The notes under the pieces: model-generated
Databases searched by the model: none
What the model saw: the letters and a program-made list of their open reading frames with translations, nothing else
Told to the model about the DNA's origin: nothing
In this document: in pieces, positions 12,415 through 25,900 of the stretch
Layout of the letters: each line of letters starts with the position of its first letter
How positions within the stretch are numbered: position 1 is the stretch's first letter
Translations under genes and position numbers: made by a program
Assembly: GCA_009869945.1 (NCBI GenBank)
Contig: WIXG01000276.1
Location: 43,308 to 107,307 of the forward strand
Direction: 5' to 3'
Source: Mesaphorura yosii
Taxonomy: Eukaryota > Arthropoda > Collembola > Poduromorpha > Tullbergiidae
DNA length: 64,000 nt

Positions 12415-13252
12415 CAAGCATCCAAGTCGTAATGAATCACCCGATCCACTGACTTGACTGATAAGCGTTGAAGATTTTCTCTTACTCATGGGAAATAAAT
12501 GAATAAAGCAAACTACTATCGATTATAGAGCCAAAAGCGAGTGAATCATCGATCGCAGCTAAAATTTGTCATTTTCTGCACACGAAGCACAAAACACGGA
12601 TAAGGAATGAATAGCACTTTAACTAACGCAGGTCAAAGCTTCTGAAATCTGCAGTGCAGCCTGTTTTGCCGTTTTTGTTGTGTTGCGCTTGTCAAAGTCA
12701 ATATTGTCGATCATGCAATACCAACTGATAGATAAATACGTACAATGACGATGAGACATGAGATGAGTCACGAATCACGCGATTTGAGTTTTGAGTTCTC
12801 ATTATAAAAAATAGAAAAAGCCTCGATTGGAATGCAAACTGCGACTACCTCAGCTTTGTTCGTGGCTGGCACGGCTCGAGTTTGACAAAAGGCAAAGGTA
12901 CCTCACTTCTTCGTATTTCGTATTCACAACGAGCAACTGCGCTGCGAACTGTGCTTCGTTGTAGCTGTATTTTGTTATTTTTGTGAGCTTCGGTGCATGG
13001 AGAAATCGAGAAGAGAAGTTGGACGGACGGACTTCGAGTTTACTACGTTGTTGGCTTGTCTCGTAGTTCGTTGTTTGTGTTGGAAGGAAGCAGTTGCAAT
13101 ACGAGCATTAACGAGAAGACATTTAAGCGAGAACAGTTGGGAGGTGATTAATTCTTAGACTTTGAGTCGTTAACCGTTGAGTTATCGCAATTATTGGAAT
13201 TTTGGACCTCATTTCTTGACTGCAAGCTTGGAAATCACATTAAACAATCAAA
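12415..13252. other. Intergenic region and probable tetraspanin 5' UTR
   Basis: This holds the 3' end of the CFAP65-like transcript (AATAAA at 12494) and the promoter plus leader of the tetraspanin. No coding frame or repeat stands out. Confidence 0.5.
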
Positions 13253-15581
13253 ATGGTTCAAGGAGGAATGAAATGCATCAAATACATCCTCTTCGCCTTC
13301 AATTTCATCTTCGTGGTAAGTTAATTTGTTAAATCATGGACAAATTCATTAATTATTGGCAGTAGCATTTACATGTCTTCGTTAGTTCAGTTTGGCAGGA
13401 TTTAATTTACGTGATAGAGCTTACGACTTAAGAGTTTTATAATCTACGAAGTTAAAGTTAGTGAGTTTAGGGCGTTGAGAGTACAGAGTAGCAAATGGTC
13501 AATCGTTGGCAAGTCAGGCAAGATTAGATAAGGTAAAGTACAGGCAAGCGTAGGATATAAATAAGATATCAGCTATCAGCACTTGAACACTTGAAGTATC
13601 CTGTCCGTGCCCGTGGCAGTGGCAGTGTCGCTGCAACGCATTGGTCGTTGATTCTTGAATCAGTTTCTGGCGCTCGTTAAGCTGAAGCTTCATTGATTGA
13701 CGAACTCCGAGCTCCGAAAGGATAAAGATTTAGAGGTCTAGAATAAAGTATGAAAAGTGGGCCGTCAGGCAAAGAGCTTCGTTGTTAACTGTTAAACCAA
13801 TGTACGCTTGACTTTTCACTCTTAAGCCGATTTTCATCTCTTCAAAGATTAACGTATGGTCTTCTACACCGATTGACCAGTTGCATCAGGACACAGTACA
13901 TCAATATGTGAATGGGAACATGCACTGATTACACAGGTCTGGTATTTTCCCAGTTCCCAGGCAGAGCTTGATAACAGAATTTCTTCATGCTCATTACTCC
14001 ACAACTTCACCTCCATTGTTTAGTTCCAACTAATGAGGCATGTAACTCCCAGAGCGGACTGAACAGTTACAGAGTCGGCTTCAGCCTGTATGGGGCGCCT
14101 GAGTTTGGCCTTGAATGTGACAGCTAACTTGATATTGGGTGATTGGGTATCGATTACTCCAGGATTTCATCATCTAAGCAATAAATTACGATCTAATTTT
14201 ACTCTGGACTATGGAATTTTACTGCATGTGATGTGTGAATCCAAACCTTCTTGCCATTGCAGTTGCTAAATTCTAAATTTGCTTTAATTAACCAATGAAA
14301 AAATCGAGGCCAAGAAAAGGACTGCCTTACCGTTGCGGTTTCGGTTTCGACGGGCTAAATTCATAAACATATTTGACCATTAATTTCATTAGTTCTACTC
14401 CGTGAGGAAATAAAATTACAACTGATGAGTATAATGAGCTCCACACACGAAAACTAAATTCCAATTAACCGCACGCCACGCTTTATGACCACATTTTATG
14501 TCATGCCTTGCTTTTGACTTGCAGGCGCTGGGGATCGTTCTCTTGGCGGTTGGAATATCCACAAAGACCGGATTTGCTAATCATCTCAAGTTCATTGATC
14601 CGGAAGTTCTGAACTACCCGCCGAATCTGTTCATTGCTGCAGGAATCATCATCTTCATCATCGCTTTTCTAGGTAAATTGAAAATGCTGACCGACCGCTG
14701 ATGATCTTTATCATAATTTATCAATGCTCTACTATTTAACAACGTTTAACTGTCATGTTATATCGTATCCGTTTTAGGATGTTGGGGCAGCTGGAGAGAA
14801 AGCCATTGCATGATGATCACGGTAAGAAATTAATTTCACGATAGTTCACATGTTCACTAATTGATTTGGGGACTAATTTCTATTTATCTGATATTGTCCA
14901 GTACTCTGTCCTGTTGGCGTTGCTCTTGGTTCTGGAATTGGTAGCAGCATTCTCGGCATTCGCCCTGAAAGACGACGTGGAACGCATTTTCAAGGAAGGA
15001 TTAGAGCGCAGTCAAAAACATTTCAACCACAATGCCACGGCAGACTACGACAAGGAAATCACTCAAGCCTGGGATGTCATGCAAAATGAGGTGAGGAAAT
15101 AACCCGTAAATAGCTCAAGAGTCAAGAATAAGCACTGCATGAATTCTGAATCTGAATTGCTAAAATACTAATGCACGCGTAAATTGTGCTTTTCAGTGGA
15201 AATGCTGCGGAACCGGCAACTACACTGACTGGGGAATAAACGCCAACTTGACCCTCGTTCCGGACTCATGCTGCTTGATTGAGAGCGAAGGATGTGCAAA
15301 GGATGCCAAGGCCTCTCCAACAATGACCCTTGAGGATGCAAGGAAGGTCATCCACGTTGAGGTAAGGCAAATGGTGAAGGTCAAAACGCCAAATTCCGAG
15401 GGTGTAATCGATTAAATACATCATGTCTTATTTTCAGGGATGCTGGGATCACGCTCTTAAAGAACTGACTCTGGAGACCATCGGCATTGTTGGAATCGCG
15501 TTGGCCATCATCGAGCTGCTTGGCATAATCAGCGCCTGTCTCATGGCCCGCAGTATTCGCTACAGCTACGAAACCGTCTAA
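13253..15581 (+). CDS. Tetraspanin
   Basis: Six exons (13253-13315, 14525-14672, 14778-14821, 14902-15090, 15197-15361, 15438-15581) give 250 residues, the normal tetraspanin length. The layout is cytosolic MVQGGMKCIKYILFAFNFIF (start of TM1), a TM2 with FIAAGIIIFIIAFLGCWGSW, TM3 (YSVLLALLLVLELVAAF), a large extracellular loop with the hallmark KCCG motif plus PDSCC and GC, then TM4 (IGIVGIALAIIELLGIISAC). The loop carries NHNAT and NYTDW glycosylation-type sites. The Cys pattern (CCG, CC, C, C) is that of the common six-Cys class. It is a plasma-membrane or endosomal scaffold; which subfamily (CD63-like, for example) cannot be settled by eye. Intron 1 is 1.2 kb, unusually long for this window. 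AATAAA is at 15941. Confidence 0.93.
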
Positions 15582-16538
15582 AACGCAGCGCAGCAGCAGC
15601 AACAATTGCAAAAATCGGAGATAAGACTTCTGAACAAACAACAGCGCAAGTGCAAGCTAAGGTATCTTTTGCAACTTCTCTAGATTTAAGTCATACGTTA
15701 GACTTAAGCACGTAACTGTTTTGTATAAAAGCATCATTAAGACAAACTTTAGCGAAGGCATTAATTTAAATTAAATATCGACCTTAAACGTTACACTATA
15801 AGATAAGAAGACCTTCAATTACTGTTGATGTTTAGACTTCTTGTACGAAAAGTTTAAATATTGAGCGTAAATACTACTTTGATTCCTTCAAACTGTTCCT
15901 TGTGCCGTGTCATTATATTAAATACTAGTTTCGGTGATTAAATAAATTCGTTGCTATTCATGTGTTAAAAATTGTGTTGAGTGTTGAATCAACTGTGTTC
16001 TTCATTGATCTGTATTTATTTCGCATATTCGTTGAGTTGAGGTGAATCAATAAATTAATTACGTACATCTTCAAATGATAAATGAAGCAAGTAAAAAAGT
16101 ACAAAATACAGGCTTGGCTTGACGTGAGCGAATTAAGAATTAATAAAAGGCGGACTGAAAAGTACAAATTAATAAAAACAGATTTACAAATATCAAAAAG
16201 TTTCAAAACAGGAATTGCAAATTATCATTTAAAATACAAAAGTTAAAAGGAAATTGAAAGCAGAAAATTCATCCAGGAAACTTAACACGATCGGAAAAAT
16301 TGGCGTTGGCAGTGCTCGAAGCACAGAGTTTCGCAGGAACGTTTAAATAAAGTTAAGTTCAGCGAAGGCACATTAACATTTCCTCCGACGATTTTAACAC
16401 AAACTTATTGAAAAGGCACGAATGTGAACGCAATATACGCAAAACGCATGCTTCGATTTGCTGTTACATAAAATTACAACTACGTAATCATAATTATTAA
16501 TACAAATGTCGAGAACAACTTAAGCTTGAGCTTTGGGG
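15582..16538. other. Convergent 3' regions of tetraspanin and Aurora kinase
   Basis: The AT-rich stretch carries the tetraspanin polyadenylation signal (15941-15946) and, on the other strand, the 3' UTR of the Aurora kinase. No gene is visible. Confidence 0.55.
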
Positions 16539-17864
16539 TTATGATCTTGATTGTTTCGCACGATTTGCTACAATCCACGGATGGTTAAAGAAATGTTCCA
16601 CTCGCAGGCGGTCCTTCGGCTCCTGTTTTAATATCTGAGAAGGCGAGAAACGAAGTCGACGGATTAGAAATTGATAACGAATAACTTCGGACTTCAGATA
16701 GAGAGATTTAAGGTAACACCTTGCTAATGAAGTCTTGAGCTCCTGCACTGACATGCGGAGGGAATTTAAAGTCCACCTTCATTATTCTAACGTAAGTCGT
16801 GTCGTAGGACGGCGTTTCGAAAGGAGGATTGCCGACCAGGCACTCGTAGCACAAAATTCCGACGCTCCAGATGTCTGCAGTCTCGTCATGCGTTTTGCCT
16901 GCCACCATTTCTGGGATGGACAAAATAAATAGAACATGCAGGTGAAAGCTACACCGGCACCGCTTCACCATGCAGTCAGAACCATTGGCCTTGGTTTGTG
17001 GGCTAATTTACCTGGGGATAAGTAATCAAGGGTCCCACATACGGTCTCACGCCTGTAAGAACAAATCCACATAAAGGCTTCGGCCCTAAAATCAGAAGCG
17101 TATTTCCTTACTTTGATGAAGGGGCGTGAACTGACCATCCGAAGTCCCCGATCTTTATTTCACCGTTGGCACCAATTAACAAATTCTCTGGCTTAATGTC
17201 TCGATGAAGCACTTTTCTGGAGTGGCAATAAATTAGAGCGTCTGCCAATTGCGCGATGTACCCTGCAGTCCTGCATTCAAGAGATAAGAGATTAGTCCAG
17301 TAAATAAGTACAAATCATCCTGTAATTGCCGAGTCGAGTGGACTTACTTTTCTTCAGAAAACCTCTTCAGCGGCTGTGACTGGAGAGACTTATAAAGCTC
17401 ACCGCCTGGTGCGAATTCTAAGATTAGGTACACCCTTCCTTCATCGTGGAAGTACCCAAACATTCGTAGAATATTCGGATGCCTTAAATGCGTCTGGATT
17501 TCAATCTCTCGTCGTAATTGCAGCTCGACCTTGGCTCTTTTCAGCTCCTTCTTGAAGAGCACCTTCAGCGCGACGATGAACTTTGACTTCTTCTCACGGG
17601 CCAAGTACACGTTTCCGAATTTTCCTTTCCCCAACGGTCGACCGATGTCGAAATCTGAGAGTTTCCATTTCCTATCACCAAAATTTACATAACATTGCTA
17701 CAAGTTGGACCAAGATTTAATCAAGAATTAGAATTGTGTCGTTAAACTTACGGCGTCGTGGGTGCCGACGCTGGCATCGACGCCGGTATCGATATCGACA
17801 TCGGGATCTCCGGTGGCCCCGGTCGTGCTGTGCTTGACGTATTAATTTCCTCCTGAGGCTCCAT
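16539..17864 (-). CDS. Aurora-family mitotic Ser/Thr kinase, Aurora B-like
   Basis: Six minus-strand exons (17864-17752, 17671-17348, 17270-17112, 17052-17012, 16910-16720, 16634-16539) give 307 residues. All kinase landmarks are present: Gly loop GKGKFGNVY, catalytic Lys in [11 protein letters not shown], the [10 protein letters not shown] loop, [11 protein letters not shown], the activation segment [16 protein letters not shown] and [11 protein letters not shown]. The Aurora signature [10 protein letters not shown] with CGTLDYL is unmistakable. The Ser/Thr-Pro-rich N-terminal extension is only about 38 residues and shows no KEN box or RxxL degron. The short N-terminus points to the chromosomal-passenger type (Aurora B) rather than Aurora A, but invertebrate Auroras can be intermediate. 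The start at 17864 is the first ATG in frame with [10 protein letters not shown]. Confidence 0.93.
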
Positions 17865-18473
17865 ACTTGTCACACTTGGCTTGTATTGCGAGGGGCCTTC
17901 CTATCAATCTTTTATCTTGGCTGGAGCTCGAGCTGTGTACTGTGCAGTTTATTTTTCGTGATTACCGTGATTTGTGCGGAGCGAAGGGAATCAGACGAGC
18001 TGATAACAACGGAGCACGGCGGACAAATGATTCTTGGCAGTAATTTAAAGCATGAAACTTAAGCTTAAGGTTTTGACTTGTCAATAGCCAAAATTAACTT
18101 ACATCCACGATTTTAATTGCGAGTGTCTCCGTCTCCAGTATGTCATTCCCTCGTGCCTTCGCGATACTGAAACTCTTTCTGTCTTCTGTCTTTGTTGTTG
18201 TCCGTTGAACCTTTTGGAAAATTTGAGACTCGTGCACACACAAAAGCAGGTTGGAAAAAGTGATGAGTGTGATGAAGTAGGCAGCTTACGAATTCAGATT
18301 CGTATGTTGCTTTGTGTTGTTGATTCCGCGTTCTTTGTTGTTTATCGTGCATTGACTTTGACTCGAGGCGAACCGAACGGTGACTTTAAACAACCAACAT
18401 GTAACGTATTTTATTTCTTAATTCTTCAAAATATTCAATAAAAACTTAAATTATTTTAAATAAACTTCTGCTC
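17865..18473. other. Aurora kinase 5' region and BOP1 3' UTR
   Basis: This stretch between two tandem minus-strand genes holds no supported coding frame. An AATAAA on the minus strand (plus TTTATT at 18410-18415) could serve BOP1. Confidence 0.45.
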
Positions 18474-21400
18474 TTAAGAATAGAGTCGAATAGTCGCATC
18501 CGCGCCTGAAGAAAACACCCACGGCTGCATGTTGTGGAACATGATGCTCAAAATCCCGAAATCGTTAAACTTTTCGTGGCCACGCAACTTCTTGACGGGG
18601 ACGATCAAAGGATTTTGGAGCAAATCGCTGAAAATATGGAGAAAATATCCACATTAATCATAACTCCCAAAATTCTAGCCTCCAGCGCTGGCGATGGCGC
18701 AGGATTGAATAAAACTCGTCAACTTACTTGTACACCATTCCGTGAGAGACGATGAGGCTGCAATCGTCTGATCCGGTCGCGAAAAGTGGATACCGTTTAT
18801 GGAAGGCCACACTCCGAATTGCATTCCCGTGAAATCGGAGAGTTTGATAAGGCTTTGTGGACAAATCCAAATCGAACCACATTACTTTCTTGTCGTATGT
18901 GCCGACAATCACATTATCGCCGCCTTAAAAGTGAAGTACACAATTAATTAACTAAATTGATAATCTCACGCAATAACTCTTGAATTAAATGACTCACCTG
19001 GATGAATAGCAATGCTGGAGATCCATTTTGCCCCTGTCATCAGTTTCTTTACCATTTCCTGTTTGATTAAGTCGTAAATTCTGACATGTCGCTGAGTCTG
19101 GAAGGTTAAAAAGTGTAGGTCTGACGAAATTCTGACATTGCAGACTGAATATCAAGAAAATAATGAAAAAAAGTTACCGCTATGAAGTAAATTGGGCGAA
19201 TAGGATGAAATGTAACACATTGAATAAGCCCTTTCGACCGACTCAATGGAAGTTGTGATTTTCTGGAAGAAAGCTGATGGATCACAATTGAACGATTGGC
19301 ACCTTCCGGCATCACAGTTGAGAAATAATCTCCTCTCGCATGCCACGTAACCTGGAAGAACAAATTTCGTCGAGGAATACTTCAGGGACAAAGGTCAAAT
19401 CGAAATCTTCACAACCCTCGTTCGCTCGCACCTGTCGAACTTGTTTGAAATGACGTATTAGAATACGAATTCCCTTCTCCCATTTTTCGTCGTCCACCGG
19501 CTCCCACTGCACGACTGCCGAAATTCTCTCTGGAACCACGCTTGGGTCCTCGTTTTCAGCTGGAGCTTCCTTGAGCAACAAATCAGTCTTCTCGACAGTC
19601 AGCTTGTCACCGACACCCGGATTTATTATGGCCACGTCCGAATCCACTGCCACGGCGAGAAGGGTCACTGCCTTATTCGGGCACCACTCCACCCAACGCA
19701 CAACTCCTTCGAAAGTGAATGTTTTCAGACATCGGCCGGTTGCAATTTCCCAAACTGTGAAGCAAATCACATGGACATTATCAGTAAAATCCTCACAACA
19801 ATACAATTCACACAACTGGATGGCTTACTCTTGACAGTTCCATCATCTGACCCAGACGCAAAGTACTGTCCAAATGGCTCGAGGGTAATTGACCTGACCA
19901 TCGACGTGTGGCCTTTGTAAATCATTGCGAGCACGGTCGGGAATGGCTGCAAATCCTTTGGACTTGGTAGCTGAGGTACCAAGTCTTCTGCTTTAATTGT
20001 AAGCTGGATACGCAAGAGACAAATACATGTCAATTACAAATCCGAAAATCTCTTGTCTTGTCTTGTCTGACTGTGTAATTTGACCTACTCTCATTTTCTT
20101 GGCCCTTGGGCATAAGTAAAGATCCAGACACCTCTCGAATCTTTCTTTAATAAATCGATCGTACGCCGGAACCTGCCTCAGAGATCCATACTTTTGAGGA
20201 ATAAAATTGTACTTCCTCTTCCAAGGCTCGTCTGCTTTCAATTCCCAATCTCTCATCTGAAACAAAGGCAAATCAAGAAATGGCAATAATATATCAGGAC
20301 CTGACGTTCGAAATGGAAACCTGGCACTATTTGGCGTTTATTACCTCATCTTTATCAAAAAGATACTCCGCAGGCGGATTGTACGATTCTGCCGTTCCGG
20401 GGAGCCTCGGCTTTGGCGCAGGAATGTGATCGTGGATTCTTCTCATCGTCTCTGCTTTGGTATCACTTTTGGCATCCCACAGCATGTAAAACTTCTTTTC
20501 TTGATTCACAGGCTTCGGTGGTTGTGGTTTCATCCACCCCATTTTGATTGCGTGGACCATTTTGGAAATCTTCATCTTGTCAATCTTTGAAGGGAGGAAC
20601 GACGCCTTCGATGGTGGAATGGCACGAACTGGTGTGTCCATAACTTGCGATGAAAACCATTCTATCCATGGCTGAAATTTTCATGTGAAGAAATTGATCA
20701 GGCTTACTTGGTAGCAATACACGCGCTTGTGCTTGTGTGAAAGAACAAATGTTTACCTGGAAATCAGTAAATTCTGCGTCCGGTATTTTGCCCGACTGAA
20801 TTCTGTCAATGAGCTCTGCATCCTTTTCGGAAAGTACAACATTTTGTCCGGTCTGCCTATCTTTTACGGTTCTCCTGCAGAAATTAGCAGACATTAAGAC
20901 AAATTGTGAGTCTGGACTAATCAATCATTTGGGCATGTCTAACACTCACCAGAAATCTGGGTCTTCCATTCTTTTCAGAAAATCGTCCAATTTATCTCCC
21001 TGTGGAGGTTTGATTAACTTCTTCCCGTCCAAATCGTAACCAATGTGCGGATACTCGTCGTACCAGTTGATTGGGATGTTTCCAATTGTATTTCTTAAAT
21101 CCTAACGATCAAAGCACAATCTCATTAAGAAAAGGCAACTTTAATAGCAATAGCGAGTAATGTCCTTAAGTTGTATTTGCATGCGTACTTCTTCATCCGA
21201 GGAATCCTCAACGTACTCATCTTCTTTCTTCAATGCTTTCGTCGTGCTATCTTTCTGATCCTCGACATCTTCATCAGAAGTCCCGCCGTCGTCATCGTCT
21301 TCGCCAGATTTTGCTTCATCATCGTCTTCCTCCTCATCGCTGCCATCGCTGGGGCCAGATTCTTCATCTTCATCACTCTCCTCGTCCTCAGTTTCTTCGT

Positions 21401-21536
21401 CTTCGTCGCTGCTGGCCACTTCCTCGATTTCCGAGTCCGAATCATCGTCGCCTTCCTTATCCGGCGCTTCTTGTTCGACCCTGCGAACGGTTCCGTCGGA
21501 CGGAAATGCAACCAGGCGCTTTCTGGATTTCAACAT
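18474..21536 (-). CDS. BOP1: Ribosome biogenesis protein BOP1
   Basis: Eleven exons (21536-21189, 21101-20950, 20874-20757, 20671-20345, 20256-20089, 20003-19829, 19754-19432, 19351-19178, 19097-18998, 18923-18728, 18627-18474) give 744 residues, against about 746 in human. A long acidic N-terminal tract is followed by the BOP1NT domain ([60 protein letters not shown]). A WD40 propeller follows ([53 protein letters not shown]) and the protein ends [23 protein letters not shown]1 works with PES1 and WDR12 in the nucleolus in 28S and 5.8S rRNA maturation and 60S assembly. A splice acceptor just upstream of the ATG shows a non-coding first exon. It is head to head with SNRPC. Confidence 0.96.
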
Positions 21537-22064
21537 TGTGTGAGTGGAGGATACCTGGAATGAGGGAACGGAAAGGAGGAAGACCAATGAAATTGAGTAC
21601 TGCTGTAAACAGTTCTAAGCCAGATTGTGTTAACTTTAAACTTGACTTAAATCAGGAACGCAGCTTCACTTGCCTTTGCAACTGGATGCACTTCCGGTTC
21701 ACAAATAGAAGGCGTGATGGAGCCTTGTCGATTAAAAAACTAGCAATGTTTGCGTTAATTCAATTAATCAGTTATCACTCTCTAAAGTCTGATCCATTCT
21801 GTTCTGGCACGTGCACCTTTTTGAACGTGAATTCTTATGTGCAAGTTAAAGTACGCGGATAAAAGACTTCGAATCCTTGCAAGCAGCGTAGCGTTGAATT
21901 CGATTTAGCAATTCGACGGAAAGTTCCCGAGGTTGAGTCAAAAGTTAAGTCCAAATAGCAAATTGCATTTGTTAAATATTTCTTGCAGTATCGGTCAAAG
22001 TGGAAAGCAAAGGGTAGACGTACGGGAGTTAAATTAACTGATTGCTCTACAAATTGACCACAAA
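21537..22064. promoter_or_regulatory. Divergent promoter region of BOP1 and SNRPC
   Basis: The two start codons are 528 bases apart on opposite strands. BOP1 has a leader-exon acceptor near 21550 on its strand. No specific element can be named. Confidence 0.45.
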
Positions 22065-22817
22065 ATGCCGAAGTACTATTGTGACTACTGCGACACGTAC
22101 TTGACTCATGATTCGGTAAGTTAATTTAGTTAGTTTTGATTTCTATTATCAATTGTAAGCCGTGAAGCGTTTCCTAATTAATTAATGATTTTTTTCAGCC
22201 GTCGGTGAGGAAAACGCACTGCGCCGGACGTAAGCACAAAGATAACGTGAAGTTTTACTACCAAAAATGGATGGAAGACCAGGCGCAAAGCCTCATTGAT
22301 GCTACGAGTAAGTTTAGCTCACTAATTTACTTAATAACAGCAATTAGCTAACTTGTATTGTATTTTCTTACAGCCGCTGCTTTCAAGGCTGGTAAGATTC
22401 CTGCAAATCCCTTCCTCGGCGGTAAAGGCGTATCAATTCCTCCTCCGAACATGCTTCCACCGCGTAAGTGCACAATTATTTCAACAAATTAAGCGGCGGA
22501 CTCTGTAACTTTAAGTTAATTCATGCCCATGTGTTTCTAATTGATTAGCTCGTCCTGGAATGCCGATTCCTCCACCCGGGATGGGCCCGCCGGGTGGTCC
22601 AATGCTCCCTCCTGGACAAAGACCACCGCCGATGATGGGACAAGGAATGCCACCGATGCTGCCAGGCATGAATCCGGGAATGCTACCGCCTGGAATGAAC
22701 CCAGCAATGTTGGCAGGTCTTCGACCGCCACCCCTTGGAATGCCTCCGCCACTTCTTCCCCATTTAGCTGGATTGATGCAAAGGCCGTTAATGACTCAGC
22801 CTCCTCCGTCGCAGTAA
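22065..22817 (+). CDS. SNRPC: U1 small nuclear ribonucleoprotein C
   Basis: Four exons (22065-22115, 22199-22307, 22374-22463, 22549-22817) give about 172 residues. The N-terminal U1-type zinc finger is complete: [20 protein letters not shown], then [20 protein letters not shown], with the C-x2-C...H-x5-H pattern. The following helix [11 protein letters not shown] and the Pro/Met/Gly-rich tail ([14 protein letters not shown] and similar) are as in other U1C proteins. It stabilises U1 snRNP binding at the 5' splice site in the nucleus. AATAAA at 22932-22937 is just before the convergent end of GFM2. Confidence 0.97.
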
Positions 22818-22987
22818 TTAAGAACAGTTTAACTTTGTATTTAATATTTGGTCAAAGCTTATGTAGACAAGAGACGGACGATGTGCCACCCTTTTTCGTA
22901 TCGTGTCACGTTAATTGTACATTTATTTCATAATAAAAATGATTTATCATTGCGTTTGAAACGACTCTACTATTAATTAGATTAGAA

Positions 22988-25900
22988 TCAGAATCCCCGT
23001 ATTTCGGTAATAATTTTACCCTCCATCATTGCCCCAACTTTCTGATAATGGGTAAAGTGCATTGAAAAGGTCGCCATCCCCGAAGACAAAGTCCGGATCG
23101 CCGTCGAGTAACCACGAAGCTCCGACAGGGGCGCAATGCCCCGAAGGATTTTATCCCCGTGCTTACTGTCAACGGCTTCGAGAGTGAATCTTCTGCGATT
23201 CAAGTCATCCATGACGAATGGCTGGTGTTCTTCGTCCACGATGATTTCTAGCCTTGCGATTGGTTCGAGAATATCCGTCGTCGAATTCTGGAGGCATTGA
23301 CGCATGCAGTATGCGGCCGCGGCTTCGATGATTGTGTCCGAAGTTCCCTTCGACCGCTGAAAGAAGTTGAGGGCGACGTCCAGTTGAATAACCTTCAAAA
23401 ATGGGCAACACAAAATTAATATCAGTGAATTTTTCCAACGGCGGGCAGGTCACCAATTTAGGTGTGTTTACCGGAAATCCCAACTTCGGCCCGTGCAGCA
23501 AGGCGGATTCGACCCCATTTATAATGTGCCTCATTTGTGACTCCGTCAGCGACGCCAAGGCTTCCTGAACCTCTTTTCCTTTTCCTTTGTGCACTTCAAC
23601 CCTTCTCACACCTGCAGCTCCAAGCTGACCAACTCCTGCTCCGCCGCCACTGCTGCTGATTTCTTTTGGCTTAATTTCTAGTTCGATATCAACACAATGG
23701 CGCTGGTCGGCGAATTTTCTCTCAAACCTAACCCGTTGCAGGACGGGGCTGGAAACTGTCTCCTTGTACGCGACCATCATTTTCCCGAGATCGGCATCGA
23801 CCTTGAAGTCTGTTCTGAGTCTTGAGTGAATGATTTCGAGGTGGAGTTCGCCCATCCCTGAAAAGGTAAGGATAAAGCATAGTTAAATAAAAAATTTTGA
23901 ACAAAAAGTCAGGAAAGAAGTCATAAGAAAAAAAAATGAATGCCCAAAGAATTTGACGAAGAGTAAACTTACCTTTTAAGACAGTCTGTAAAGTGTCCGG
24001 GTCAACATGAACTTGCAAACTCGGATCCTCCCGCCGAAGGCACTCCAAGGCGCGCTCCAAGCCCTTCTGATGACTCTGGAAGACAATGCACCAAGCTCAT
24101 TAAGTAATGTAAATTTAAGACAGCCTTTTAGAAGGTTTACCAGAGTCGCTGCTTCAACCGAGCAGAAGAAAACCGGCTCCGGAATGTCCACCCCGCTTAA
24201 ATTGGCAGAAAGGTGCCCAAAACTGGAGTCACTCTGCCGAAGTTTCTCGAGTTTCTTCTCCACGACTCCGCTGATCTGCGCTGAACTCGAGAGCGTGTCG
24301 CCAGTGATTGTGTCCTGTGAAATACGATTTGGGAATTGGCGTTCTTGTAAATTTTTTTGCTACACGGCACGACGAGTTTTAGGCTTCTTACTGACCTTCA
24401 GTCCGGTTACGATGCCCACTTGACCAGCCGACAAACTGGATACTTCCCGGAGGTCATCGGCCATTGGCAAATATACTTTTAGTATTTTCTCGCCCTTCTT
24501 TCTTGTCACGTTGTACAATTTGGCACCGGAAGTCAGCACTCCGCCAAACACCCGCACGAATGTCAACGAACCAAGCTGGGTATCGTGCAAAATTTTGAAT
24601 GCGAACGCGCAGAGTTCTTTTCCATAAGCTGCCAGAATTTTGTCTTCCTTCGACTTGTGCTCAGTCGGGTACGGTAAAAATCTGGAAAATGCATTAGATA
24701 TAATTAAAACCTCAGGAAAATTGGGTTATAGAAGCAGAATTGGCGAAATTTACTTGATGATAGCGTCGAGCAGTGGCTGAACACCAACATGCTTGTAGGA
24801 GCTGCCAACAAGCACAGGAACTCCCGAAGTATTCATCGTCACCCTTTTTATCGCCTGATTCAATTGATCAGCTGTGATGGTGTCCAAATCTTCGGACTCG
24901 ATCACGTGTTCGGCCAGAATGTTGTCCAAGTCAGATACTTGGTTAATAAGTTCGTGACGCTTCTTGATAACTTCGGGATCAGTGCCGCAATCATCTGCAA
25001 GCAAATGATCAATTAAATTATTGAGCGTTGTCTGCATAGCACTTAGCAGCCAAACTGAGTGACTGACAACGGGCTTCACTTACCAACAGCGAACTTCAAC
25101 CCTTTTGTGCTCGGATCGAATATGACCTTCTTCATGTTAATTAAGTCAATGATTCCAGTTAACAGATTGTTGGTGTACACAGGCACTTGTATAAGCAGAG
25201 GATTGCACTTTAGCTTGTCCTTAATCGACTGAAGACATTTGTCAGTCGAGGCTTTTGGCTGAAAACAAAAAATTTTGATTTTTTTCATCGATCCTAGTTT
25301 AATTTCTAAGCGCATTTTGACATTTTCTTACCATATCCATCTTATTCAAGTAAATTATCGTCGGCAAATTGTAATCCTTCGCCTGCCTCCATACAGTCAA
25401 GGTTTGCGGCTCAACACCTGCATTAAGAACGTACTGATAAGTCATTCAAGCCTACAAAAACTACAAATGAAATTTTATGGACATTTGCAGCCGTAGAAAG
25501 TCTTACCTGCAGTGGCATCCAGAATGGCGATGGCGGAATCCACGACTCGAAGAGCTCGCTGTACTTCGAATGTGAAGTCCACATGTCCTGGAGTATCGAT
25601 CAGATTTATTTTCCAGTCGTTGGCCCATTGAAACCCCACAACGGCTGACTGAATGGTAATCCCACGCTCTCGCTCTTGTGGCAAGTAATCTGTGACCGTG
25701 TCGCCTCGATGGACTTCTCCAGGGCTGTCAATTGTTCCGGAGAGGTACAACATTCGCTCCGTCGTCGTGGTCTTGCCGGCGTCAATGTGCGCCATGATTC
25801 CGATGTTTCGAATGTGTTTGACGGTGTCGGAGACCGGTTTTTGAGCTGTGGCCGCCACCGCCGGTGAGGCGCTGCTGGAGGAAGGATCTTCTTTTGCAGC

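Noticed and set aside
21171-21862. Hydrophobic plus-strand frames opposite the BOP1 N-terminus
   Set aside because: They mirror the acidic Asp/Glu tract of BOP1 (antisense Ile/Phe/Val), not a membrane protein.
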